64,000 nt of DNA. Origin: Gnetum montanum (lineage: Eukaryota; Streptophyta; Gnetopsida; Gnetales; Gnetaceae). This document shows, in pieces, positions 1 through 11,372 of this stretch (the stretch's first letter is position 1; each line of letters begins with the position of its first letter). The DNA lies in contig MNCI01004792.1 in the NCBI GenBank assembly GCA_015680685.1, positions 809,725-873,724 of the forward strand, in the 5' to 3' direction. The position numbers and the translations under genes were made by a program. The notes beneath the pieces are model-generated. The model was not told where the DNA came from. It did not search any database and saw only the letters and a program-made list of their open reading frames with translations.

Positions 1-3
1 TGG

Positions 4-306
4 ACCGAAAAGATTATAGTGCTAAGGTTTACGACTAGGGGTAGGCACAAAAAAACCATAAGCATATGTATAAGCTAGAACGTGCCACCTATCGTAACCT
101 ATATAGGGATGCCTTAGTCAAGTCATATACATATGAAGTATTTGTTGATATTATTGGCACATATGGGGCTTACGACAAGTTCATGCAACAGGTGATAGTG
201 AATGAATCACTCGAGAGGGAAGTGACCTTTCCTGTGAGTGAGACCACTACTATTGCCTTTTCTTTAGGAACCCTAAGATGGACATCCATAGAGAAGGAGA
301 AAGTTG
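4..306 (+). pseudogene. Exon-7 fragment of retroelement antisense gene (element E0)
   Basis: The frame read from base 4 matches the coiled-coil/basic region of exon 7 of the antisense gene at 58947-63078: a DRKDYSAKVYD block aligns with DWRDYCASVQE, and YRNLYRDALVKS aligns with YRKLYRDSIVKA. Two in-frame TAG codons replace conserved positions near bases 40-50. The fragment runs from the window edge to base 306, where the LTR of E1 begins, so E1 inserted into this gene. Because the gene is antisense to its host element elsewhere, E0 lies on the minus strand. Function is unknown. The match was made by eye against the E4 and E5 copies; the family assignment is fairly sure. Confidence 0.7.
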
Positions 307-1822
307 TGAAACACCCTAAACTTTCATGGCATTCTTGCTTCACTAGGCCATTACAATTCAGGCAACGTCATGGTAGTTCATCAGGAGATGGATGTTCTGG
401 GCTTTAGGCTATACAGTTTGGAAAATTTCCTAGTTGGGTAATTTGTCTAGATGACAGCCTACACAGAAGTGATGCAGAGAGTTTTTGGTAGCACTCAAAA
501 TATGTAAAACAATTTGGCAAGTTTTCTAGTCAAGGAGTTTTCTATGCTACGCCATGCTATATAGTGTAGCAGGCTTCGGAAGACAGTTGTTCAAATAGTC
601 AATTGTAAATTTTTGCAAGACAAGATGCTACGCTACGCTGCGTAGCATAGCATAGCGAGAGCAAGACAAACAGGCTTGGCTTACTTGGTGATTTCCAATC
701 ACACTGAATTAGCACCTTCAGCCTTCAAAAATAGTTGCCTTGCTCAGCTCTAAGTTCTTTAGTAATGGCTCCTTCACCAGAAAGAGGAAAACTTAGCAAA
801 AACGTAGGTCATCTTGGTTGCAACGCTACATAGCATAACACAGCATAGCAACTCTACGAGAATAACAAAAGGCATCTCAAGGGGTAGGATCAATAAGTTC
901 GTAGGATTCGCAGTGCAATGGGAAAATTTTGCAGATTGGCAACGTTTTTGTGACTAATGCCAACTACTATGCTATGCTACGCTACGTAGCAAGTATGCAA
1001 TAAATAGTCAGCACACTTCAAAGGTTTCCAGCGCATGCAACAGGATCCAACACAAGTTTTTTCTTCAAACTGATGGCTACGCTATACTACATTGCATAGC
1101 GTAGCACGGCATAACAAGTTGCCACACTACACCCGCACGCTACACTACAAAGCATGGCATGATGTAGTAGACAGTTACGGCACATCAATGCACTTCACCT
1201 AATTACACTATTGGCACACATCCCCAAACTCTTCCAGTGTAATTATAGTGTGGCAGGTTCGTAATTACAGCATGGTAGGCTCGTCCAACGGACATGCATG
1301 TCCATGCAGCATAGACAAGTCAACACAGGCCCAGGGCACGTGGCATCCAAACCACATCTTTTGCATGCCCTTGGTCCTATAAAAACCCCAATGATTAACG
1401 CTTAGGGGGATCCCTTTTTTAAATCCTTTTCAATCAGGTGGTCAGTTAGTTGGCAAATTGGCTGGCAAGTAAGCAAAAAGCTAGCATTGCATTCCTGAGC
1501 ATTGTAAACATCTTGTTTGACACTGTAAACAATTGGAATTCTCATTTGGAATTTTGTTCTACTCTTTCTTGCTATCCTCATAGCATTTTGCATTGTTGAC
1601 TCTTGAGTTCACATTCAAGCATACAGTTGTCTTGCTCTGGATGTCTTGGTTACCTTTGGGATCTTTGCACCTCCTAGCGTCATGCAACTAGTTGTATCCA
1701 TCTTGACAGAGTGAAGCCATAACCTTGAAGCGGTGCAGTTTCCTAACCATCAAAATGCAGTGATAAGCAATGATCGACAACCCATCAGTGTTTTCCAACC
1801 ATCAACATTTTTGGTCTCTATA
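307..1822 (+). repeat. 5' LTR of E1
   Basis: Begins TGAAACACC, as do the other LTRs of this family, and ends at the position equivalent to TGCTACA in E2 (here mutated to ctctata). A primer site follows after a short spacer. A TATA-like box (ctataaaaac) lies at 1378-1387. The stretch 545-1160 is full of imperfect palindromes built from GCTACGCTA/TAGCGTAGC. Left flank agttg (302-306) may be the target duplication; the right partner is not in the window. Confidence 0.8.
1378..1387 (+). promoter_or_regulatory. TATA-like box of E1 5' LTR
   Basis: The sequence ctataaaaac lies in the same position and context as the TATA boxes of the other LTRs here (6176-6185, 17949-17958, 53210-53219, and reversed in E3 and E4). 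It lies downstream of the palindrome block and would drive the element's genomic RNA. Confidence 0.55.
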
Positions 1823-1828
1823 GCTTTA

Positions 1829-1847
1829 TAGCACTAGAAGGAGGGCC
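1829..1847 (+). other. Primer-binding-site-like sequence of E1
   Basis: The sequence tagcactagaaggagggcc begins a few bases after the LTR end. It is the decayed form of TGGCGCTAGAAGGAGGGCC, best kept in E4 (33619-33637). The conserved TGG start fits pairing with a tRNA CCA tail. I could not match the rest to a plant tRNA from memory. Confidence 0.5.
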
Positions 1848-1857
1848 TTTAGTGTCC

Positions 1858-2165
1858 TTTCCATGTTTTACAGTAGTCCTGTAAGCATTCTACACCCTGA
1901 TATGCATTTGCATAAACTTGACACCCATTTGTGGTTATTTACACATCGTTCGATGCAGATCAGTCACTTCGATGGTTCCTCTGGAACCCAACAGGACGTA
2001 AAGCCTCTGATCGCCAGTTGACTTGTTTGTTTTATGGTAGTCTTGCACGTGTTCTATATCCTATCGTGCACTAGCATAAATGTGACACCCTTCTACGATT
2101 GTTTACGCATTGTGTGGTACAGATCGGTCACCCTGATGGTTCTTTTGAAACCCTACAGGACATAA
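1858..2165 (+). repeat. Leader tandem duplication (E1)
   Basis: Two imperfect copies of a 150-180 bp unit, about 1861-1998 and 2037-2165. Each has a run like tagtcytg..., gcataaaygtgacaccc, a variant of tttacrcatcgt, then tcacc/ttcgatggttcct and ends near aaagcc. The same duplication is in E2 at 6900-7210 but E5 has only one copy, so it marks this subfamily. It lies between primer site and gag. Confidence 0.6.
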
Positions 2166-2222
2166 AGCCTTAGATTGTCACTAGATCTTCTTGTTTCCAC
2201 TATTTGCAACTCTTTTAGATTC

Positions 2223-4600
2223 ATGACAATGGCTACCGCAACTATCACTACTACTACTGCTAACCTCAAGGTTTCTCTCACGGTCCAAAGCACTACAAGT
2301 GCCAAGTGACTACCCAGCCAAGGGTTGGGGCCACGCCGGTCCATCAAGATCCAAAATCAGGAACCCAAAGGCTTGGCTGAACAACATGAACAATACAACT
2401 TCCTTTGTGGTAAGGTGCAAGAAAACCTGCCCTTAAATGCGTAGGAATTTGAGGAAAAATATAGATTTGAGTTTGCCTACTGCAACGAGAAGGAATTTAT
2501 TCCTAATCCCAGTGCTTTCATCCCTTTGACAGAAGCGCAACAATGGCTTTTAGATCAACTGATACGTCTGTATAAGCCTGGTGAGGTGCAAGACATAGCG
2601 TCTCACCATGACAAGGTCTTCCAAGATGGACAAGAGGAACTGTATTCTTAATCCGATGGGGGAGGTCAAGCCAACTCCGTCACCATCCCTCCTACCCAGT
2701 TCTTTTGGACTAATACGCTGACCATTTCTGCTCCCTTCAGGATCACAACCACGCCACTACAGCCTATGATCCCACCTGCCATGGGTAGCCATACCATGCC
2801 CGTGGTGTACCAAAACAACCACATCCCTATTTCGACTTTAGTCGCCATTCCTCCGCAGGTTATTCATTAATCCCTTTTTGCTTCGCAACATGCCCCAATC
2901 ACAACTACCTTGCCGCATGTTCATACCGTACCTACTTCACAGTCGTACGCAACTTCCATTTCCATTCCTACGTTCACATCTGTCCCACCAACCACGGCGG
3001 GCCCAGGCCCGTTCACATGGTGGACCCCATTCACTTCTTCACCTATTCCACTATCGTCGCAAATGTTCCATTATGTTCACCCTCAGACCTACCAAACCTT
3101 GCAAATGGTATAACCCAACACAAGGCTATGGTCTATTTCACTAGTCACACAAGCGGTCTACCCAGCAACCCAACCCACTGTTGCTGCTCCAACAGCACCA
3201 CCTATCTGGTGGTGGACAGCACAAGCAACACCATTCACAGGGGTCACTCCAATGGTACTGTCGATGGGTCATGCTGCCACCCCCTTCATTCCACATATGG
3301 AAGCTACTTTGGTAGTTCCCCAATAGTCCACATCATCACAGAGTCTGGATCAAGCATTCTAGCTTATCTAGACCCTTACCGAGGAAATAAAATGCCTTAA
3401 GGCTATTGGGTCTGACACAGTACAAGTCATTGAATTTTACTAGGATGACCCCATCAGCCCTGCAATCCTCGCACTAATGTTGTCCCCAAGGATGTCCCTC
3501 CCACACTTCATGAAATAAAACGAAGAGGGAGATCCCAATGCACATCTTGTTACCTTTATTTCCGAGTCTCTTCTATTGAAACAATGGCCACACATGATTA
3601 TACATGTGTTTGCCATGTCTTTGGCTAGGAAAGCCTTGGATTGGTACCGTACGCTACCATGCTCATCTATTTCAACTCTAGAGATGCTTCTAACCCAGTT
3701 TGTGATGTGCTTCAAGTATAACTTGAAGGTAGAAACCACACTAGATCAGTTGATAAGCGTGAAGCAGGATCCTCTAGAACCGATCCAAAATTTCAGCCAG
3801 CATTGGACTGCAACCCTTAATGAAATCCAAGAGCCCATCGCAGAGGCCCACTTGTTGGCCATCTTTAAGGGTGCAGTAAATGACTTCATCAACTCTAAAT
3901 TGTATTACCTTGCTCCTAGCACTCTTAGTCAAGCCTTCACTCAAACTAAGAGCATACAAGATGTGGCTGAGGTGAGTAAATACTTGGCCTATATTTCCTA
4001 CAAAAACACCTTCACAAAGAAGGAGAAGGGTAAGGCCTCAGCAGCCATAGTGGCCGCTATGGCAACTGAGGCCAAGACCAAACCTAGTAACAATGGTAAC
4101 AAGAACGACAAGAAATCGGCCGCACCTATAGCTAACCCCACGCCCAAGCAGGGTCACACACCACAACCTCCTGTACCTGTACCTGAGACATCTGCACAAC
4201 CCAAACCAAACTTTGAGTGTAAAGATTGCTCAAAGTACACCCCACTACCTCTCAATCCTTTAGAACTTCTGAAGCAACTACTAGAAGTGGGGCACATCCA
4301 ACACAAGCAGATATCAAAAGAAGGAATCAGGAGACATCAACGCTACTGCGAGCTCCTTAGGAACCCCTCTTTGGCCTTGCCCAATGAGCCCCAAGTTCCT
4401 AAGGGTTTCAGGCTAAATAGGTTTTATGACTACCACCAATAGTATGGTCACAACACAGATTACTATTTAGCATTGAAGGATGACATCCAGAGGATGATTG
4501 ATCAGGGGATGCTGATGTTGGACAAAAGCAAACCAGTACGCCTTGAGAATCAATCTCTACACATCTACACTAATCCCCTCAATGCCAAAAACAACAGTTC
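2223..4600 (+). pseudogene. E1 gag, degenerate
   Basis: Capsid/nucleocapsid gene of a Tat/Ogre-like element. The start ATG at 2223 opens a T/A-rich N-terminus like those of E2 (7319) and E5 (54272). The best-preserved stretch is 3576-4442, with the capsid block WPHMIIHVFAMSLARKALDW, the ISTLE..LTQFV segment, a QDPLEPIQNF block and a lysine-rich linker. It ends in an FYDYHQ-stop-YGHNTDYY stretch, a damaged form of the CDYH-x4-GHDTDYC CHHC finger seen in E4. Several TAG codons and frameshifts break it, and the P/Q-rich middle is scattered over three frames. It cannot make an intact Gag. Confidence 0.75.
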
Positions 4601-5181
4601 CATTAGGGAAGATCCCAAAAGGAGTCAAGTGACTATAGCATCCCTATTCATCATAATCTAGGTCAGCCAACATAGGATCCAAAGGGTACACGTTGATGAT
4701 GGGATTGCCACGAATGTTATCCCCTTCCCTATAGTGGACAAGTTGGGCTTGGTCAACTAGATCAAATCCACAGCGACATCATGCCTGAGGTCATTCAATG
4801 GGACATGGATCATGGTGAAGGGCATAGTCCACATAGACTTCGTGGCAATGGACCAGTTCCCCACAAATGCAACATTCATCATGGTTGCGGAAATGCTCGG
4901 GTTTAACATGATCTTGGGGAGATCATGGTTAGTGTAGCTCAGGGTTGTCTCCTCACCTATACACCAGGAGATCCATTTGCCTTACGCAAGTAGGGAGGTG
5001 GTGATCCATGGTGACGAGGTAGTCACACAAGCAATCCACAACGTAGGCATGGAATAGGGCTCAGAGGTTATAACCTCTAAGAATGAAGTGCATGTCATAG
5101 CACACACTGACCATTTGGTGGAGGAATTGGCTTAGTAAGCCAGTTTCAAAAATGAGAGTGCATGGGCTGAGTTGCCCTTCC
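4601..5181 (+). pseudogene. E1 aspartic protease region, degenerate
   Basis: The region matches the Ogre-type protease block that follows gag: a TTAxLFIII-like strand, a (V/I)DDG turn at about 4695-4705 in place of the usual D-T/S-G, the VDKLGLV segment, and an LGRSW.. stretch near 4913-4930 equivalent to the family's ILGRPW. Stops (for example tag at 4661, 4759 and 4936) break the frame. It is cut at 5181 by the insertion of E2; its tail resumes at 18642. Family assignment rests on order and short motifs. Confidence 0.6.
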
Positions 5182-6863
5182 TGAAACACCCCAAAATTTA
5201 AAGGCATCCTTACTTCACCAGGTCTTTGCAATTCGCACAGTGTTACAGCAGTTCTTCAGAAGATGGATGCTCTAAAGTTCAGACGGTCCAGTTCGGCAAG
5301 TTTTTCTACCCTAGGTGTCAACAGGCTAAATGGATTCTCCAGCCTGCCCCCCTAAGTAGTTCATCCAACCAACAGCATGCTTAGGAGCAATGCTCAAAAC
5401 ATAGAAAGTTTTCTAAATTAAGGAGTTTTTCTACACTAAGCTACGCTATGTAGCATAGAAGACTTCAAAAGATGCTTGCAGGAGCAAAGTGCTACACTAA
5501 GCTATGCTACACAGCATAGCAAATGTTGAATGGTCAGTCCCCTTCACCCAACTTCAAGTCCTTCAGCAATGTCTTCTTCCATCAGAAAGTGGTGAACTTG
5601 GAAAAAATAGGTCATGTTTGCTGCTACACTATGCTAAGCTACATGGTGCAGCAAGGTGTAGCAATTCTGCAAAAGTGACAGAAGGTGTCTTAAAGGGCAG
5701 GATTAGCAAGTTCGCAAGCTTTGCAGTGCAAAAGGCAAAGTTTGCAGATTGATGACATTTTGCAACTAAGGATAGCTACTACACTATAATACGCTACGTA
5801 GCATAGCAAATCTACAACCAGCAGTCACAACACTGCAAAGGTTTCCAACACATGCAGCAGGACACAACGCAAATTTCTTGCTTCGAATGGGCAGATACGC
5901 TACACTACATAGTGTAGCACAGCGTGACAAGATGCTACACTATGCCAAACATGCTATGCTAAAAATCATAGAAAGGCGTGGAAAGTAGTTACATGACATC
6001 AATGCACCTCATGTAATTTCACTGTTTCTTTGACAGCATAATTACAACGTGGAAAACTTGTAATTACAGCATGGAAGGCTTGCCCAATGATCATGCAGGC
6101 ATGTGCAGCATTGATAGATCAGCATAGGCCCAAGGCACGTGGCATCCAAACTGCATGTTTCATGCACCCTTGATCCTATAAATACCCCAATGAGCAACAC
6201 TTGGTCTCTCTCTTGGGCCCCCCATCTTTTTTTTGCCTTTTCATCTTTTCAATCCCTGGGGTCCTTTGGCAATATCAGTCAACTAATAATTTTGTTGGCT
6301 GACAAGTAAGAAAATTTAGCATGATAACCTTGAGCATTGTAAGCTTTTTGTTTGACATTGGAAATGGTTAGCACCCTCAGTTGGCATTTTGTTCTGCTCC
6401 TTTGTACCACCTTGGTAGCACTTTGCATTGTTAACATCTGAGTTCGCGTTCAACCACATAGCCGCCTTACTCTACACTTCTTGGTTACCCTTAGGATCTC
6501 TACACTTCCCAACGTTGTGCAACCAACTATATCCATTTTGACAGAGCAAAGTCGTAGCTTTGAAGCGGTGCATTTTTCTAACTGCATTTTACTTTGTCTC
6601 TTGTTTACCATTTTTATTTTTACACTATTTTTTACCTCTTTTACATTCAAGCATTACTTCGCGCTATCAATCTCATTTTCAAATTACCTAGTTGCAAAAG
6701 GTTATATTAACACCGACTAAGTCCCTATCTAATCAACTAGACAATTTAGGACATCCCGTTTCCATTCCATCTAGCATGGCCCTCCCGCAGAAATGGGGTT
6801 GAGATTGTCAATGGCCGACAACCCCTTAGTGTTTTCCAACTATCGACATTTTCGATTGCTACA
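5182..6863 (+). repeat. 5' LTR of E2
   Basis: Starts TGAAACACC and ends GCTACA, with the primer site 7 bases later. It contains a cluster of imperfect GCTAC/GTAGC palindromes at about 5440-5980 and a TATA box. It is visibly diverged from the 3' copy at 16968, so the insertion is not recent. Confidence 0.85.
6176..6185 (+). promoter_or_regulatory. TATA box of E2 5' LTR
   Basis: ctataaatac followed by cccaatgag. The context is the same as in the other LTRs of the family and it is the best-formed box in the E1/E2 subfamily. Confidence 0.6.
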
Positions 6864-6870
6864 GTTTTTC

Positions 6871-6889
6871 TGGCACTAGAAGGAGGGCC
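6871..6889 (+). other. Primer binding site of E2
   Basis: tggcactagaaggagggcc starts with the TGG expected for the tRNA CCA end, 7 bases after the LTR. It differs by one base from the E4 version. The primer tRNA is not identified. Confidence 0.6.
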
Positions 6890-6897
6890 TTTTGGTG

Positions 6898-7215
6898 CCC
6901 TTTTCATGTGTCATGGTAGTCTTGTAAGCCTTTTGCATCGTGATATGCATTAGCGTAAACTTGACACCCATTTGTGGCTGTTTACGCGTCATGCGGTGTA
7001 GATTGGTCACCTCAATGGTTCCTCGAGAACCCTACAAGACATAAAGCCTTCAGTTTCTAGCTGACTTGCTTATCCTATGGTGGTCTTGCATGTGTTCTAT
7101 ACCCTATCATGCACTAGTATAAATGTGATAGCCTTTTGCGGTTGTTTACACATCGTGTGGTATAGATTGGTCGTCCCAACGGTTCCTCGGGAGCCCTGCA
7201 AGACATAAGGCCTTT
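6898..7215 (+). repeat. Leader tandem duplication (E2)
   Basis: Two imperfect copies, about 6900-7040 and 7075-7210, each running from a catgt..tggt(a/g)gtctt(g) start through cgtaaacttgacaccc-like sequence to ccct(a/g)caagacata. It is homologous to the E1 leader duplication. Confidence 0.6.
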
Positions 7216-7318
7216 TTGATTGCTTGCTAACTTCTTTGCTCTTCCCATTCGCAAAACTGTTTAGCTTTCCAATTTCCTTGCTTTTTATGCATTTGCAAAA
7301 CTATCTAGCTTAGTTATA

Positions 7319-9711
7319 ATGACTTCAGCAACTACTGCTACTAACACCTTCAACGTTGGGGTTCTCTTCATGGTTCAAGGCATCACTGGTGCCGAACAAC
7401 CACTGAAACTGATGCAAGAAACACATCAATCTCTCAGAATCCAAAATCGGGGACCTGAGGGCTTGGCCTAGCAAAGGTTTCGGCAAATCTACCTTTGGAT
7501 GTACACAAGTTTGAAGGCAAACGCAACTTTGAATTCGCTTACTGTGATAAGAAGGAGTTTGTTCCCACTCCTAGTGCTTCCATACCTTTAACACAGATAA
7601 ACCAAAGGCTTCTAGACCAGCTAATCTAGTTGGCTATGCTTAGGGAGCAATAGGACACAACATCTAACTAGGATGACGCTTTCTAAGATGGACAGGAGAA
7701 ACTCAATTCCCAATCCAACGAGGGAGGCCAAACCAACCTCGTTCCTATCCCTTCTACCTAGTCCTTCTAGGCCAATCCGTTGTCTGTCAACACTCCCTTT
7801 GCGATCACGCCTATGCTCCTACAACCTACAACTACAACCAAAATGGGTAGCCATGTCACCTTCCCGGCGTATCAACATCCTTATTCCCCTATTTCATTTG
7901 TCGTAACTATGCCTTCATAAAATTTTCATCAGTACATTCCTATAGCGCATTATGCACCAATCACAGCTACCCTATCGCATGTTCATACTGTACCTACTTC
8001 GTAATCATACGCAACTTCAGTTTCAATTCCTAGGTTCACATCTATCCTACTAACCGTGGTGGGCCCAGGCCCATCCACATGGTGGAACCCATTTACTTCT
8101 TCTCCTATTCCATAACCATCGCAGATGTCTCATCATGTTCACCCTCAAACCTACCAAACCTCACAAATGGTACAACCCAACATGGGGCTATGGTCTATTT
8201 CACCGGTGACACAAGCAATTTATCTGGTGGCTCAACCTACATTTGCTATTCTAACAACACCACCTGTCGAGTGGTGGATAGCACAAGCAGCACCGTTCAT
8301 GGGGGCTATCCCAATGGTATCGTCAGTGGGTCATGCCCCCACCACCGTCATTCCATAGATAGGAACTGCCTCAGTAGTTCCCCAACTGTCCACAATGTTG
8401 CAGGGTCTAGACCAAGCATTCCAGCTCATCTAGACCCTCACTGAGGAAATCAAATGCCTCAAGGCTATTGGGTCTAACACGGTACAAGTCATGGACTTTT
8501 ACTAGGATAACCCCATTAGCACTGTAATCCCTGCTCTGATGTTACCCTCAGGGATGTCTCTTCCCCACTTCACAAAGTACAATGGGGAGGGAGATCCCAA
8601 TGCACATCTGATTACCTTTAGGTCTGATTCTCTCCTATTGAAACAATGGACGCACATGATTATTCGTGCCTTCGCCATGTCCCTAGCTAAGAGAGCCTTG
8701 GATTGGTACCGCACACTATCACGTTCATCCATTTCAACTCTAGAGGAGCTTCTGACCTAGTTCGTAATGCACTTCAAGTATAACTTGCAGCCTGAAATCA
8801 TGTTGGACCAATTGATAAGCGTGAAGCACGAGCCTCTAGAACCAGTCCAGAAGTTCATCCAACGATGGAGCATAACCCTTAATGAAATCCATGAGCCCAT
8901 CGCAAAGGCCCACTTGCTAGCCATCTTTAAGGGTGCAGTGAATGACTTTATCAAGTCTAAACTATACTACCTTGCCCCTCACACTCTTAGTCAAGACTTT
9001 GCTCAAACTAAATGTATACAAGACGTAGCTAAGGCAAGCAAAGACCTAGCCTACATTAATTACAAAAATACCTTGACAAAGAAGGACAAGTGTAAGGCCC
9101 CAACAACCACAATGGCTGCTATGGCGACAGATGCCAAGCCTAGACCTAGTAACAATGGTAACAAGAACAATAGAAAACCAGCCATACCCTTAGTTAACCC
9201 CACGCCCAAGCAGGGTAATGTGCCGTAACCTCCAATACCTACACCTAAGACATCTGCACAACCCAAACCAAACTTTGAGCATAAAGCTCACTCAAAGTAC
9301 ACCCCACTACCTCTTAATCCTTCAGAACTTCTGAAGCAGCTATTGGTAGCAGGGCACATTAAACATAAGTAGATGTCGAAAGAAGGAATTAGGAGACATC
9401 AACGTTACTGTGAGCTTCTTAAGAACCTCTCCTTGGCCCTACCCAACGAGCCCCCAGTTCCTAAGGATTTCAAACTAGACATGTTTTGTAACTATCACCA
9501 ATAGTGTCATCACAACATAGATTACTATTTGGCATTGCAGGATGACATCCAAAGATTGATCGATCAGGGAAAATTGGTGTTGGATGAAAGCAACCCAGTA
9601 CACCCTAAGAACCAATCTATGCATGTCTACACAAACCCCCTGAACGCCAACAATGTCGATTACGTCATCAATGTGATCGATATTGATAGTGAACCTAGGC
9701 CACCCCAATAG
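7319..9711 (+). pseudogene. E2 gag, degenerate
   Basis: Gag homologue of E1, E4 and E5. ATG 7319 opens a T-rich N-terminus. A P/S/T-rich segment follows (7670-8450), then the capsid core at 8539-9228 with MSLPHFTKYNGEGDPNAHL, the ALDWYRTL block and LLAIFKGAVNDFIKSKLYYL. A lysine-rich linker and a broken CHHC finger (CNYHQ-stop-CHHNIDYY) follow near 9485-9530. TAG codons at 8758 and 9500 and several frame changes disable it. The last stretch (9529-9711) contains the VYTNPLNAN segment conserved in all copies. Confidence 0.8.
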
Positions 9712-10259
9712 CCATTCATGGTCTATGTGCCTCAGTGTAGTGAACTAGCACCACCAGCAGCTGGCTGAAGCTCACAATAGCTGCTCGTTCTGAGAGTCCC
9801 TCTCCGGGCATCCATTTCTGCACCACATGTTAGTGAAACCGTGCCACCCCACGTGTTAACACCGTTAGCTCCTTTTATCATCAGGGGGCTGATCCATTGA
9901 ACAGCCCCCTGCCCTGCACAAGACAGCTAAACAACCTTCTCGTCCTAGAAGATAGGAAGTGCATTTCATAGGTGAGACATTGAAAGGAAGTACCACCCCT
10001 AGCACTTCCAATCCTAGGTCTCCATCCCCGGTGTCTACACCCTCATCACCAAAGATGAACATTCCTATAACTGCACAATCCACGTCACCCTGCCAAAAGG
10101 GATTTGAGCCTAGTTCCAAAATCACCCTTCCTCAGGCACTCCATATTATGGGACGAATAGAAGATTAGGAAAGCATTAAATAGGAGGACAGCCAAGACCT
10201 CTTGGATGCCTTCACTCAGGTCGAACAAGCTCTAAAACAAAAAAAACACTACACTAAGC
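9712..10259 (+). other. E2 gag-protease linker
   Basis: Proline- and serine-rich sequence without a stable frame. It corresponds to the linker of E5 (56600-57223) and E4, where short PPFIIRAP-type repeats and an LGFPKPRPLASVP-like block are readable. It includes a copy of the AFTQV.QALKQK stretch near 10211-10245. Confidence 0.5.
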
Positions 10260-10970
10260 TTGTACGACCTAATCATGACATCTTTTCCACACTGCGAGGC
10301 TCTAATCTACATGTTGAAAGTGATTCCGATCAATGAAGACATGCCAATAGAAGAGGAAGTGATCCACTCAGTCATGCTTCCCTCTGCACCCGTAGAGCTA
10401 GAACAGTCTCAACTCACTTTCTGCGATAACGCCATTAGGGAAGATCCCGAAAGTGGTCAGGTGACTACAGCACCCCTTTTCATCATAATTCAGGCCAGGC
10501 AACACCAAATCCTAAGGGTACACATTAATGATGGGGCTGTCATGAATGTCATCCCCTTCCCTATTGTGGACAAATTAGGCTTGGTCAACCAAATCAAGCC
10601 TACAATGATGTCATGCTTGAGGTCATTCAACGGGGCACACAATCTGGTAAAGGGCATAGTCCACATAGACTTCATGGCAGGGGACTAATTCCCCACAAAT
10701 GAAATGTTCATCATGGTTGAGGAAATGCCCAAGTTTAACCTGATCTTGGGGAGATCATGGTTGGCACAACTTAGGGCTGTCTCTTCGCCCATTCACCAAG
10801 AAATCCACCTACCGCATGCAGGTAGGGAGGTGGTGATCCGTGGTGACGAAGTAGCAGCACAAGCGATCAATAACATAGACATGGAGTAGGACTCAGAGGT
10901 CATAACCTCTGAGAATGAAGCGCATCCTTACAAACACATTAACCATCTAATGGGAGAATCAGCTCAGTAA
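10260..10970 (+). pseudogene. E2 aspartic protease
   Basis: Retropepsin-type domain of the Ogre/Tat kind. It opens with LIMTSFPHCEALIYMLKVI, like the family's LxxSxxHRxALxKxL start, then shows the active-site turn as HINDGAVMN (D-G kept, preceding D changed to N), VDKLGLV, RSFNGAHN, the FNLILGRSW flap-end block and VSSPIHQEIHL. A TAA at 10686-10688 and a TAG at 10887-10889 interrupt it. It would process Gag-Pol in an intact element. The frame ends near 10970, before the spacer. Confidence 0.78.
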
Positions 10971-11253
10971 GTTGGTTACCAAAACAAAAGCACGTGGCCT
11001 AAGTTGCCCTTCCAAACCCCTACGATTATGAAAACCACGGTGGTGGTGGTTTAAGTGACCTTGCATGCAATGATGGCATAACATTTATGCACTCACCATG
11101 GCCAAGACAGCAATAGCAGCGATGTAAAGGCCAAAACAATGCAATGAAAGAAAACACAGGCGGCTAAAACTAGGATACAAAATGAAAGCAGAAAATAGAA
11201 GTAAACAAATGATAACAGAATCACAAAAAAGCAGAAGGAGCATAGTAGCCTAC

Positions 11254-11372
11254 CGGGTCAACGGCGTGTCCGCCCACACCACAACGTGCACTTGTGTCAC
11301 ACACCCTAGGGTTTTCTTCACCTCCTTGACCTTTGCAAGTGCTGAATTCATGCATTCCTTCTTTGGAGCCAT
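11254..11372 (-). pseudogene. Exon 1 of the antisense gene, orphaned in E2
   Basis: Reading the minus strand from ATG at 11372, the first codons give MAPK, then a lysine-rich stretch with A-K-V-K-E-V where E5 has A-K-I-D-E-V. It ends at a GTAGGC donor-like site after exactly 119 bp, the same length as exon 1 in E5 (62960-63078), which ends at GTAGGT. The remaining exons are absent from E2; the sequence below 11253 shows none of them. This shows that the antisense gene was present in the ancestor of both subfamilies and was later deleted here. The match is by eye and the protein similarity is confined to the first third of the exon. Confidence 0.6.
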
